Assembly: GCA_035222895.1 (NCBI GenBank)
Contig: JAVYIG010000035.1
Location: 310,001 to 374,000 of the forward strand
DNA from: Strongylocentrotus droebachiensis
Taxonomy: Eukaryota; Echinodermata; Echinoidea; Camarodonta; Strongylocentrotidae
Direction: 5' to 3'
Length of the DNA stretch: 64,000 nt
The notes below the pieces were generated by a model. The model searched no databases. It saw nothing but the letters and a program-made list of their open reading frames with translations, and was not told the DNA's origin. The translations under genes and the position numbers were made by a program. Within the stretch, counting starts at the first letter, position 1, and each line of letters opens with the position of its first letter. Positions 45,009 to 57,119 of the stretch are shown here, piece by piece.

Positions 45009-45483
45009 CAGGGGCGTACGCAGGATTTTTTCAAGGGGGGGTTTTAAAATCGGGCCCAAAATATTTTGTTCCCGAAAAATTTAAAATCGCGCCGGCCGAA
45101 AAGTCGCTCAGGGGGGGGGGGGGGGGGGGGAAGCGGACATTTTTTTTTTTTTAAGGAGTCCAAAAAAAATCGCAACGACTCAGCCAGCCGAAAAGTCGCT
45201 CAGTGGGGGGGGGGGGGGGGGGGGGGGTGGGGTAAGCGGACACTTTTTTTTTTTGTCTCGAAATTTGAAAATTTGACATTTTTCTTCGTTGGGGGGGGGG
45301 TTAGGTCACCTTTTTTATGTTAGCCATGGGCATTTTTTTTTTTTTTTTATAATTAAAAAAAAAAGAAAAAAAAATCCAAAGGGGGGGGGGGGTTTTAGGT
45401 TTTTTTAGGGGGGTTTGCATACATAAAAATAAAAAAGGGGGGGGGGTTTGAACCCCCAACCCCCCCCCCTGCGTACGCCCCTG
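45009..45483. mobile_element. non-autonomous hAT-like element (475 bp)
   Basis: 16-bp perfect terminal inverted repeats CAGGGGCGTACGCAGG are flanked by the 8-bp duplication GAGGCAAC (45,001-45,008; 45,484-45,491). CAGGG-type ends plus 8-bp duplication are the hAT hallmark. The interior is poly-G/poly-T rich, with two AAAAGTCGCTCAG repeats and no transposase. Confidence 0.88.
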
Positions 45484-46399
45484 GAGGCAACTAACCAAGA
45501 CTTATACATTAAATTTGATCACATTACAAAAATGGCCTATTGAATGATCGTTTTATTAAATGGACTGAAAAAGCATCGAAATTAGCCAGAAAACCTGCAA
45601 TAAAAATAACAGCTTTTTCTAAGAAAGTATGAAAATTAAAGTTCTATTTTCCAAAGCACCATAATTATTATGCTTAACATGTCAGTGTATATAAAAAGTA
45701 TGTGAAGTAAAATTGTAGTCTAATAGTTTTGTTAGGAAAAAGTAAAGAAGTAAAAAGGTTCGTTTCTTTGAATGCTGAGTGTTCGGATGCATATTGTTAG
45801 ATTAGCGTTAATGAACGAAATTTGTTATTTTATGTCATAATAGTTGCGTTGATAATGGGTAAATAAGCATGTCGTACGTAATGAAGCTAAGTATAGAATT
45901 CAAATGAGGAAATTTTATTATCGAATTTTCATTAATAATTACTGTACAGTTATATCATTGCATTGATAATAAAACGAATTTTGATTTATTTCTTAATGTA
46001 TATGCAACAAAAATGTCATAGTAGTTTATGTATAAACAATGCTTGTTAGAAATTATGCAGTCCCGTATTCAGGATCTGTTCATGTCAGAAATGTCTAAAA
46101 AAAAAATAGTTTCAAACGTTTTTTTTCGAAGTAATCAGAGGATAAAAGTTGCGTAAAAAAATGTAATATACGAAAATATGCACAATTTATGTTCGATTGC
46201 TATTTTAAGGACTATCTAGACGAGTTTGTGAGAAGTTTGTAGCATTTAGGAAAGCGGAGATATGTAGGTTGAAAGAAAGGTATGAAAATGGACCTAAAGT
46301 TGACAAAATGGCTCCTGAACGGGCATGCATGATTTTTTTGAGGAAAACGAAGAGTTCCGTGGGATGCTATAAGCCTTTCTTTTCAATTATAATGGTATT

Positions 46400-46960
46400 T
46401 TCAGTCGTATATATATATATAGATGGTTCATATTAAATTCGATTAGAGTACAGTGTGATCGTAGGATACGTAAACAACAGCGATGTTAAAAGTACAGCAA
46501 AACCTGGTACAGGTGGCGCTTTTTTCTTCTTTTTGTTGTTGTAATGACGTGAAATGCTACACGCTTCGCAGTTATGCATCTTATGTCATTAAATTTGGAT
46601 GACTTTCAAAAGCGATTTTATGTTTTATGTCAATTGGCATTACAGAAACCAAGAAAAATGAATAAGTAGTATCGGGATGAATCTTTCTTACACTGTCGCT
46701 AATATAGTTGGAATATTTTTGTTTTACCCAAATTTTGGGAATGATTTTGACAATGATTTATTCCTAATAGATCTAAATAATAGTTTACATTCTCAGATTG
46801 TATTGAATTATAATTTGTGTTTGTTTTGCGTGATTGCTATAAAAAGCATGTGTGTGCTACTATGCTAATCAACTAGGGAAACTACGTCCTTAAGTCATAA
46901 CTGAAAGTAATGATGATTAATGGCTCACAAAAATGCACTAATATAGCTGATCGACTCGGT
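46400..46960. other. flank with the empty foldback-element site
   Basis: 46,562-46,571 (CGCTTCGCAG, single copy) is the unoccupied counterpart of the foldback insertion in copy 2. No gene is supported. Confidence 0.7.
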
Positions 46961-46964
46961 TTTT

Positions 46965-47302
46965 ATTGCTTAGCCACTGAATCATGACTGTACGCAGTGG
47001 GGGCTAGGGTACGTCGCCGCCCCCACAAATTAAAAAAAAGAAAAGAAAATGCAATAAATTATCAATAATTCATTGCATTCCCCCCCCCCCCCGGTCCCCA
47101 ACAGGATAGATTCCTCTGTAGGGCCATGCATTATGGTTCGAGGCATGCCCACATAGAGGATTTTTGTATGTTGGGGGTCGGGGCAAAATGCAATGAATTA
47201 TTGATAATTGATTGAATTTTCTTTGTGTTTTTTTGTATATGGCGGGGCGGCGACGTACCCTAGCCCCCGCTGCGTACACTCATGATTCATTGGCTAAGCA
47301 AT
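46965..47302. mobile_element. 338-bp inverted-repeat element
   Basis: Arms at 46,965-47,024 and 47,244-47,302 pair almost fully (ATTGCTTAGCC ... GGGGGCTAGGGTACGTCGCC). Weaker pairing extends beyond. Copy 2 keeps only the left part near 56,087-56,225, eroded by later insertions. Frames here are artefacts. Confidence 0.75.
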
Positions 47303-48392
47303 TACCTCGTTACTGTGAGCCCTCAGGATCAAAACCGTATCGATGTGCTATATAAGTGCCCTTTTATGACATTTTTTAAGGGTTCACCCAGACCGACATT
47401 TGGTTTTGCGGGCTGGCGGTCTTTTATGGGATGTCCAGTACTTCCAAAGTTTCCGGACAATATACCCTTGCATCGTGGATGGGGTCAGGTTCGTTATCCC
47501 AAAAGGCGATATAAAAAACGTCATTCGAAGAGGTTTAGAAGCAATACTTCATATATATTTTTAAAGACTTATGATCGACAATATTGTTAGGGATAACAAA
47601 TTCATGATTAATAGTGTGAATTATTGTGCTGGTATGAGAATCTTTGTTTTTACAATGTTAACTGAAAATGCAAGAAAGAGGGGAAAAATATTGGGAATTT
47701 TTAAAGTCTGATTAATGTTATTCATGAGCCTCGAAATGTTATCTTTCGCGTGAATTAGTGTGCTGGTATGAGAATCTTTGTTTTTACAGTGTTAACTGAA
47801 AATGCAAGAAAGAGGGGAAAAATATTGGGAATTTTTAAAGTCTCATTAATCTTATTCATGAGCCTCGAAATGTTATCTTTCGCGTGAATTATTGTGCTGG
47901 TATGAGAATCTTTGTTTTTACAATGTTAACTGAAATGACACGGCCACAGTGTCTTGTGGCACTTCTCTCATGAGTTTGTTCGGGCGAATTATTAACGACG
48001 TTTTGTATAACAAAGGCGTTTGTCAAGTGAAATGCTGCTCCCCAAATTGAATGTATGAAAATTGGCATTGTATGGTTGATTCATATAAAAATATATGTTG
48101 GCTCTATTCAACTGTAAAATTGTTATATTCACAAACAAACATTTGTGTGTGGAGGTGTCGTGTTCTTTTATAGTATTATTATTTTATTATTCAGGATCTA
48201 ATAATATGCAGTTTTATTTTTATTGCAATCATATACGGTTACTTTCTACTTCTTTTCTTCTTCTTTTTTGGGGGGGCGGGGGGATATTTCTTTGTTATTT
48301 TATTTATGTTATCTACCATTTTGTTTTGTTATCTACCATTTTGTTTTGTTATCTACCATTTTTGTTTTGTTATCTACCTTTTTATTTGTCAG

Positions 48393-48500
48393 GGAAGTGC
48401 AGCTAAGCCTGGTATGAGGTTGAACCGAGTCGCTCCAGCTCCAGTAGGTCAAACACAAAACAGAGCCAGTGTCTATATAGTCACTCAACCTAAGGCCTAA
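48393..48500 (+). CDS. duplicated terminal receptor exon
   Basis: Same acceptor context (TTTGTCAG) and the same 35 residues plus stop as exon 20. It lies downstream of the first stop and poly(A) signal, so it would be used only if exon 20 is skipped; the protein would be unchanged while the 3' UTR would come from copy 2. Confidence 0.7.
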   Translation, partial: GSAAKPGMRLNRVAPAPVGQTQNRASVYIVTQPKA

Positions 48501-50717
48501 GCAGTAACACCACGTCCTTATAAAAGGTGCCCTAAATGAGGACCTCGAATACGTGATTGAGCATATGAAGGTTGCGGGTACGAGCTTCTACAAATCAACG
48601 ATGTCCTCTTGAAAGACATTGATCTACATTTGTCACGCAACACCCGGATGTACTATATAAGTGGGTAGGCCTACCTAGAAGGATTTATTTATTGAATTCA
48701 CTGTGCGGTGATGATGGTTACTGGTGACAATATTTCCAAAGTCTTTAGAAAGCGAATAAAGACATTGTATCATAAAATACAAAATATTTGTTGCAATTAG
48801 TGTTATGCAGTAGTTGTTTCTACGTATCCTTTCATGAGTTTGATTGGAGATTTAATTATTTAGCCTTTTTATTCAGTATGAGTTCTTTGATTAACTTTTT
48901 TTTTTGAAGTCGTTGTTTAATTCAATTTACGAGAGGTTAATGTAATAATTACGGTATATTTTGTAATCATTTATTTGTCTACTTCTCTATAACATTTCTG
49001 AGCCGAAACTGTAATTTTGATTTTATCATTGTTATGTCTCTGGATTTTTTTTTCTTCTTCTCCCTTCTTTAAACATCTTCTGGATATTTTCAACGGAGCT
49101 TCTTTATAAATTGTTTGTATAATATAATATAAATTGTTCTTTAATGTATTCGTTTTCCTAGTTTCTTGAATTACTCGCCTGAAGTCTACTAAGCACTTCC
49201 TTTACCATGTCTTTTTTTACTTTTATATACCGGTCAACCTGTATGATTTTAGACATTCTTGTCATTGCGCTACTACATGTTCTCATATTTTGTTCTTTTC
49301 TCAGTTTTATACTTCATGGTTTCAGTTTACCTACTTGGCATTTTATGCAATAGTTTTTAAGTCAGAATGAATTCCTCATGTTTATGTTCAGTATCGTGTC
49401 ATGACCTAGTGTCATCAAAAAGCAAAAAACAAAAAACAAAAACAAAAATTAAATAAAAAATTGATTTCCTCCTTGTTCCTTGCCTTTGTTAGCTGGTTTT
49501 TATGAAATGCAATACATTCTATTTACCTTCATGCTATATTTTGCAGGTCTACTGGGTGGACCAGTTGGTCGGGAAGAGGAACCATTAGGTTACAGGGATT
49601 AAGTTTGATTTCCTCTTCCCCGGCAGCCAACTAATCTGCATTCAATGGACCTCCAGGAAGATTGTGCATTTATAAATGACATTCTCTTAATGTTTGTTTA
49701 CTCATATTCTCATCGTTATATTTCTTGTGAATTGCCGAATAAATAATAATAATAATAATAATAATAAAACATGGAATCTTATTACCATGACAATAAAATA
49801 TTTGATATATAGTATTATAGTTAGCTATGTAAAGCGATATTGATATGAGAGTCGATGGTGTGGTGTTGTTTATGTTGTTGAGGTTAAATCGGATTATTTA
49901 TAATTTTTGGCTGTTTAAAATGTTGTACTAGGGGGAACAAAAAATAAATAAAACAATTGATTTCCTCCTTGTGCCTTGTCTTTGTTAGCTTTTTGTTAAT
50001 TAAATGCAATACATTCTATTTACCTTCATGTTTTATTTTGAAGGTCTTCTGGGTGGACCAGTTGGTCGGGAAGAGGAACCATTAGGTTACAGGGATTAAG
50101 TTTGCTTTCCTCTTCCCCGGCAGCCAACTGATCTGCACTCAATGGACCTCCAGGAAGATTGTGCATTTGTAATTGACATTCTCTTAATGTTTGTTTACTC
50201 ATATTCACATCGTTATAATTCTTGTGAATTGCCGAATAAATAATAATAATAATAATAAAACATGGAATCTTATTACCATGACAATAAAACATTTGGTATA
50301 TAGTTTTATAGTTAGCTATGTAAAGCGATATTGATATGAGAGTCGATGGTGTGGTGTTGTTTATGTTGTTGAGGTTAAATCGGATTATTTATAATTCTTG
50401 GCTGTTTAAAATGTTGTACTAGGGGGAACCGAACAAAATAACAACCGCGTTATCCAAAAATATTGAAAAATCCTTGTTAATGAAGATTTTGTTTTCTCCT
50501 TGTGCATGTTGTGCCTACGTGTATAAAAGGTTGCTAATTATATCATGGGTTTTCCGGCCAATTTCGCAATCTAATTTATTGTCCTATTTCGTGTTGCTAG
50601 GTAGGGCAAGTCAACATTTGTCCAACCTAGCAACGACTTATGTATGCAGTTTGAATTCTGGCTCTTCAAACACATTTGTTTGTAACAGGTGAATGAAATA
50701 ATTCGTAATGAGGCAAC

Positions 50718-51195
50718 CAGGGGCGTACGCAGGATTTTTTCAAGGGGGGGTTTTAAAATCGGGCCCAAAATATTTTGTTCCCGAAAAATTTAAAATCGCG
50801 CCGGCCGAAAAGTCGCTCAGGGGGGGGGGGGGGGGGGAAGCGGACATTTTTTTTTTTTTTAAGGAGTCCAAAAAAAATCGCAACGACTCAGCCAGCCGAA
50901 AAGTCGCTCAGTGGGGGGGGGGGGGGGGGGTGGGGTAAGCGGACACTTTTTTTTTTTGTCTCGAAATTTGAAAATTTGACATTTTTCTTCGTTGGGGGGG
51001 GGGTTAGGTCACCTTTTTTATGTTAGCCATGGGCATTTTTTTTTTTTTTTTATAATTAAAAAAAAAAGAAAAAAAAATCCAAAGGGGGGGGGGGGGGGGG
51101 TTTTAGGTTTTTTTAGGGGGGTTTGCATACATAAAAATAAAAAGGGGGGGGGGTTTGAACCCCCAACCCCCCCCCCCCCCCTGCGTACGCCCCTG
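50718..51195. mobile_element. hAT-like element, duplicate of 45,009-45,483
   Basis: Same ends and the same GAGGCAAC duplication (50,710-50,717; 51,196-51,203). The copies differ mainly in homopolymer lengths, so insertion preceded the 5.7-kb duplication. Confidence 0.88.
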
Positions 51196-52894
51196 GAGGC
51201 AACTAACCAAGACTTATACATTAAATTTGATCACATTACAAAAATGGCCTATTGAATGATCGTTTTATTAAATGGACTGAAAAAGCATCGAAATTAGCCA
51301 GAAAACCTGTAATAAAAATAACAGCTTTTTCTAAGAAAGTATGAAAATTAAAGTTCTATTTTCCAAAGCACCATAATTATTATGCTTAACATGTCAGTGT
51401 ATATAAAAAGTATGTGAAGTAAAATTGTAGTCTAATAGTTTTGTTAGGAAAAAGTAAAGAAGTAAAAAGGTTCGTTTCTTTGAATGCTGAGTGTTCGGAT
51501 GCATATTGTTAGATTAGCGTTAATGAATGATTTTTTTTATTTTATGTCATAATAGTTGCGTTGATAATGGGTAAATAAGCATGTCGTACGTAATGAAGCT
51601 TACAATAGAATTGAAATGAGGAAATTTAATTATCGAATTGTCATATAATAATTACTGTACAGGTATATCATTGCATTAATAATAAACGAATTTTGATTTA
51701 TTTCTTAATGTATATGCAACAAAAATGTCATAGTTGTTTATGTATAAACAATGCTTGTTAGAAATTATGCAGTCCCGTATTCAGGATCTGTTCATGTCAG
51801 AAATGTCTAAAAAAAAAATAGTTTCAAACGTTTTTTTTCGAAGTAATCAGAGGATAAAAGTTGCGTAAAAAATGTAATATACGAAAATATGCACAATTTC
51901 TGTTCGATTGCTATTTTAAGGACTATCTAGACGAGTTTGTGAGAAGTTTGTAGCATTTAGGAAAGCGGAGATATGTAGGTTGAAAGAAAGGTATGAAAAT
52001 GGACCTAAAGTTGACAAAATGGCTCCTGAACGGGCATGCATGATTTTTTTGAGGAAAACGAAGAGTTCCGTGGGATGCTATAAGCCTTTCTTTTCAATTA
52101 TAATGGTATTTTCAGTCGTATATATATATATATAGATGGTTCATATTAAATTCGATTAGAGTACAGTGTGATCGTAGGATACGTAAACAACAGCGATGTT
52201 AATAGTACAGCAAAACCTGGTACAGGTGGCGCTTTTTTCTTCTTTTTGTTGTTGTAATGACGTGAAATGCTACACGCTTCGCAGCGTATCAGGACAATTA
52301 CCCCCTGGGCAATCACCCCCCGGAAAATCACCACCCGGAAAACTACCCCCCACGGACAATTACCCCCCAGAAAATTACCCCCCGGAGAATTACCCCCCGA
52401 GGACAATTACCCCCCAAGGACAATTACCCCCAAGAAAATTACCCCCCGGAGAATTACCCCCGGAGGACAATTACCCCCCAAGGACAATTACCCCCCGGAA
52501 AATTACCCCCGAGGACAACTACCCCCCGAGGACAACTACCCCCCAAGGACAATTACCCCCCCGAGGACAATTACCCCCCGAGGACAATTACCCCCCGAGG
52601 ACAACTACCCCCCGATGACAACTACCCCCGAAGTTTTGCTACCGAATAAAGAACAGAAATTACATTTTTTAAAGAAATTCAACAATACATTGCGCGCAGA
52701 TGAGTACGCCTTACAGCCTCTCTCACCAACAATGGCAAAACAAAGAAATTAGGATGTAATATTTCATTTATGCATCCTCTGTAATTTTTTTAATAAGCTG
52801 ATCGTGTATTTCTCTTTGTATAATGGGCCCTCGTCCATGATCCGAAATTAAGGTTTTCTTCACGTTATCTATATATTTCTGTTATCTATGTTGT

Positions 52895-53085
52895 CATGCG
52901 GGAGTATGATATGCGCAGGTCGAGGGTTCGAATCACGACACCGGCACTAATATCCTTTGGCAAGATATTAACCTGCACTTGCTACTCTCCACCCAGGTGT
53001 TAAATGGGTACCCTGTAGTATGCGACCGTCATTGTTGGTCACAACGGTGTCGATTTTTATCCGTGGTTGGGTGGGATGATAGGTG
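52895..53085 (+). mobile_element. tRNA-related SINE
   Basis: B-box-like GGTTCGAATC at 52,925-52,934, then CCTTTGGCAAGATATTAACC ... CCACCCAGGTGTTAAATGGG. It shares its body with the copy at 30.7 kb and, more weakly, the 3' UTR at 42.85 kb. It lies inside the foldback element. Confidence 0.65.
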
Positions 53086-53252
53086 CCAAAATCATTTCGG
53101 CAATGGATCAAAGCAACCAAGAGGTAGAAGCGTGTGGCAGGTAGCACCCCCTCCCTTACAAGTTATTAATTTGTTCAAGTCACCCTCAATAAAGATAACA
53201 TTTCAGATAACATGGGACCCATGTGGGCTTGCAACTTGGGTTATTATCCTCT

Positions 53253-54159
53253 CAAGCGCGTAGCAAGGATTTTATTTTAGGGGGGCGGTAGTGAGCACGC
53301 GAAGCGCGCTCCCTATAGGGGGTGGCTGCAGGGAGGGTGTTTCCCCGTCCCTCGCGAAACGCGGAAGCTTTGATGTTTCTTTAAATTTTTAGAGAAAGAA
53401 GACGATTCGTTGTACCGTTCTCGACTCTTAATCCTGGTTTGAATGAAGTTCCCCTTCCTCCGTGCGTAGCGCGGAATCTCTGACATTTCTTTAAATTGAT
53501 AAAGAAAGAAGACGATTCGTTGTACCATTCTGGACTCATAATCCTCGTCTGAATTCAGTTCCCCCCCCCCTCCCGCGCGAAGCTTTGACGTTTCATTAAA
53601 TTATTAGGGAAAGAAGACGATTCGTTGTACCGTTCTCGACTCTTAATCCCTGTCTAAATTCAATTCCCCCCCCCCCTCCCGCGCGAAGCTTTGACGTTTC
53701 ATTAAATTATTAGAGAAAGAAGACGATTCGTTGTACCGTTCTCGACTCTTAATCCTGGTTTGAATTCAGTTCCCCCCACCCGCTTAAAGCGCGGAAGCTT
53801 TGAAGTTTCATTAAATTATTAGAGAAAGAAGACGATTCGTTGTACCGTTCTCGACTCTTTATCCTAGTCAAAAAATCAGTTTCTTTTGACGTTTCATTAA
53901 ATTACAAAAGAAAGAAGACGATTCGTTGTACCATTCTCGACTCTTAATCCTTGTCTGAATTCAGTTCCCCACCCCCCCCCCCCTCCCCCCCTCCCGCGCC
54001 AAGCTTTGACGTTTCATTACATTATTAGAGAAAGATGATGATTTGTTGTACCGTTCTCGACTCTTAATCTTTTTTCTACCTACGTCCTTTCTTCTTTCTC
54101 TCTCTCTCTCTCTTTTTTTTTTGGGGGGGGGGGGCGACTGCCCCCTGGATACGCGCCTG
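53253..54159. mobile_element. nested hAT-like element with internal tandem repeats
   Basis: The ends CAAGCGCGTAGCAAGG and, inverted, CAGGCGCGTATCCAGG are flanked by the 8-bp duplication TATCCTCT (53,245-53,252; 54,160-54,167). The interior has six to seven ~115-bp units containing GAAAGAAGACGATTCGTTGT and CCGTTCTCGACTCTTAATCC, separated by C-runs and GCGCGAAGC motifs. Confidence 0.82.
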
Positions 54160-55664
54160 TATCCTCTCTGTCTCTCATTATCTCTCTCTCCCACTCTCTA
54201 CTTATTTTTGCACTTTCGCGCTTCGCGCTTGACATTTAGCTCGTTGCTTTTTAACGCTGCGGCTTTGCATTTGGCGCACTGCATTTCTATGATGCTGTTG
54301 ATTGAATAAATTGAATAAATTCATCAATTTATTCTTGTCTCATATACGGATGTCTCATTTACGTATGTATTATGAAAATAAGATAGCAAAATGTGTATAT
54401 TGATGGTCATCTTGCGAGTAATAACCATTAACTGCTCTAATAGGGCTCTCATCATTAATGTTTCTCTTCATTTTTTTGTTGATGGTGAATTGTTTGGGGG
54501 GATGATTGTACAGGCCACCCCCCACCTGAAATATTGGGGGGGATATATCCCCCCATCCCCCCCCGGATTGACACCCATGAACATAACACTTGGCGAGTGC
54601 CTGAGTCATGCAAAATAGATAGTCTGTGAAGACTTTGGGATTTGGGAGAAACTTTTCATTTCTTAAGAGGGTACCATGACTCAAAAAGTTGAAATAACGC
54701 TGCTCAAGAGAAATGTATTTCTATGCATTTTGAGAAGCGCTTGACAATTACCTAAAACTTACATCCTTCGTGGAAATCAGCAGCCGCACTGCTGTTGTAT
54801 AACTTATATGTATTAAAGGGAAATGTTTAGTAACGAGGAAGACAACGTGCTAGTATTTGAACGAATATGGGTTCATGAAGGGGGTCTTATAGGTTTGTAG
54901 CCATCTCTCAATGTATCAGATCGTCTTTTGCTATTAAATCCGGATTGTCCACGGGGGGTAGTTGTCCTCGGGGGGTAATTGTCCTCGGGGGGTAGTTGTC
55001 CTCGGGGGGTAATTGTCCTCGGGGGGGTAATTGTTCTCGGGGGTAGTTGTCATCGGGGGGTAGTTGTCCTCGGGGGGTAATTGTCCTCGGGGGGGTAATT
55101 GTCCTTGGGGGGTAGTTGTCCTCGAGGGGTAGTTGTCCGGGGGGTAATTTTCCGGGGGGTAATTGTCCTCGGGGGGTAGTTGTCCTCGGGGGGTAATTCT
55201 CCGGGGGGTAATTTTCCGGGGGGTTATTGTCCTTGGGGGGTAGTTGTCCTCGGGGGGTTATTCTCCGGGGGGTAATTTTCCGGGGGGTAATTGTCCTTCG
55301 GGGGTAGTTTTCCGGGGGGTAAATTTCCGGGGGGTGATTGCCCAGGGGGTAATTGTCTTAGAACCGCTTCGCAGTTATGCATCTTATGTCATTAAATTTG
55401 GATGACTTTCAAAAGCGATTTTATGTTTTATGTCAATTGGCATTACAGAAACCAAGAAAAATTAATAAGTAGTATCGGGATGAATCTTTCTTACACTGTC
55501 GCTAATATAGTTGGAATATTTTTGTTTTACCTCAATTTATGGAATTATTTTTAAAATAATTTATTCCGAATAGATCTAGATAATAGTATACTTTCTCAGA
55601 TTTTATTGAATAATAATTTGCCAATGTGTGTTTTGCGTGACTGCTAAAGCATGTGTATGCTACT

Positions 55665-55957
55665 AAGCTTTATCGGATTATTAAATGAACGTGTTTAAAA
55701 ATTGTATTTAATTTGAAAATTCCATTCACCTATTACTTGTAAATGATCAAGGACGATTCCTGAATGATCAGTTACTTCAAGGGGATACCAATTAATTTGT
55801 ACTTTACCTGTTTATATGCTTGTGTATTTATCTATTTTGTTTTTGATGCTGGTATTTTTTTTTATTACCAAACAGGGCCTCATGGAAGACCACCAATTTG
55901 GTGATATGTGCCAACCCGGTATAAATATAAGAAATAAATAAATAAAATAAATAAATG
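55665..55957 (+). mobile_element. LINE 3'-end fragment inserted in copy 2
   Basis: Absent from copy 1 (TGTGCTACTATGCTAATC there). It ends GGCCTCATGGAAGACCACCA ... CCCGGTATAAATATAAG then (AAATA)n, a CR1/L2-like tail pattern, and is flanked by a short GCTT repeat. Confidence 0.65.
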
Positions 55958-56234
55958 CTTATCAACTAGGGGACCTACGCCTTTAATTAATGAGGATTAA
56001 TGCCCCACAAAAGGGCACTAATATAGCACATCGACACGGTTTTGATCCTGGGGCCTCACAGTTACGAGGCCATTGCCTTGTCCCTGAACCATGACTGTAC
56101 GCAGCGGGGGCTAGGGTAGGGGGCAGTTCCCACTAATAAAAAATAAAAATGCAATGAATTTTCAATAATTCGTTGAATTTCCCCCGGTCCCCAACATGAA
56201 AAATCCTCTGTACGGCCATGTATTATGGCTCAAG

Positions 56235-56324
56235 GTTCATTTTCTGCCCTTTCATAATTAGGAAATATGAGCCAGGAATAACAACGTTCTGTTTGTTTAA
56301 AGTATGAAAGGGCAGAAAATGAAC
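56235..56324. mobile_element. short inverted-repeat insertion
   Basis: Perfect 22-bp arms (GTTCATTTTCTGCCCTTTCA plus TA and complement) at 56,235-56,256 and 56,303-56,324, 46-nt loop. It breaks up the remains of the inverted-repeat element described at 46,965. Confidence 0.7.
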
Positions 56325-56740
56325 TTTCTGGAAAATAATGTGATTTTTTTCTTTGAAATTCAGATACCGTCCGCCAAATGACTTTTTGGTTTCCTCTCTT
56401 CAAATTGACCGTAATCAATCATGCGTGAAATATGCATCATAATGAGTTGCATCACATTAAAGAGGAGGGTCTAAACTTTGAGAATATGTGTCATTTATTA
56501 ATCATAATTGTGATAAAGTTATAATAAAACATCAATAATTTTCGGCTTTGTGTTTTCTGGGATGCGCTGTATAGTGAAAAAAATGCCTTTATGTGAAGTT
56601 TACTTTCTGAACTTTGAATTGAAAAAGAGATTCCCTTCATCGCCATTAAGTTATGTTTAGCACTTATTCGTATTCCTCCAGCATCCAGAGAAACACGAAT
56701 TGTCGATCTTGTGAACCTTCTGACATTTGTTAAGGGTTCA

Positions 56741-56779
56741 CCCAGACCATGGAGTTACTAGTAACTCCATGCCCAGACC
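56741..56779. repeat. 24-bp perfect palindrome between CCCAGACC repeats
   Basis: 56,748-56,771 is a perfect palindrome with half-site CATGGAGTTACT. CCCAGACC occurs before (56,741-56,748) and after (56,772-56,779). Copy 1 has a single CCCAGACC at about 47,386-47,393 and no palindrome. Confidence 0.8.
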
Positions 56780-57119
56780 GACATTCGGCTTCGCGGGCTG
56801 GCGGTCTTTTATGGGATGTCCAGTACTTCCAAAGTTTCCGGACAATATACCCTTGCGTCGTGGGTGGGGTCAGGTTCGTTATCACAAACGGCGATATAAA
56901 AAACGTCATTCGAAGAGGTTTAGAAGCAATACTTCATATATATTTTTAAAGACTTATGATCGACAATATTGTTAGGGATAACAAATTCATGATTAATAGT
57001 GCTATATTTTTCGTTGAGTCCAATGGAAAAGAGAAGGCTTTATTTTTGTTAAGTGTCCGGACACACATCCCCCATCATAATAGGATTATGAAGCAATATC
57101 TTAACATAACTAATTAGAA

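Larger units (their letters stand above)
42000..47620 (+). repeat. tandem duplication, copy 1 (5.7-kb unit)
   Basis: Matches copy 2 at an offset of 5,709-5,710 bp through about 46,570, nearly identical between 42.3 and 45.8 kb. It contains the last coding exon, 3' UTR, LINE 3' fragments, a hAT-like element and downstream flank. It ends where CAAATTCATGATTAATAGTG passes into the intronic minisatellite. Confidence 0.9.
52285..55364. mobile_element. 3.1-kb foldback transposon with minisatellite arms
   Basis: The left end has AGGACAATTACCCCCTGGGC and an 18-20-bp array (52,291-52,632) of CCCCCGAGGACAATTA-like units. The right end has the same array inverted (54,949-55,358). The terminal ~47 bp match with few differences. 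A 9-10-bp target duplication, CGCTTCGCAG, lies at 52,275-52,284 and 55,365-55,374. Copy 1 keeps the single-copy site at 46,562. Long repetitive arms with 9-bp duplications resemble FB elements (Mutator-related in Drosophila). No transposase is visible; the interior holds a SINE and a nested hAT-like element. Confidence 0.88.
47621..57000 (+). repeat. tandem duplication, copy 2 (expanded by insertions)
   Basis: Starts in the intronic minisatellite (47,630-47,930) and follows copy 1 through the terminal exon, 3' UTR and flank to ATAACAAATTCATGATTAATAG at about 57,000. It is longer because of a 3.08-kb foldback element (52,285), a ~290-bp LINE fragment (55,665), small palindromic elements (56,235; 56,748) and other sequence. 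Confidence 0.88.

Noticed and set aside
52196..52752. Pro-rich frames resembling a repetitive PPENY protein
   Set aside because: They translate the minisatellite arm of the foldback element. The inverted array on the far side and unit-length changes argue against coding.
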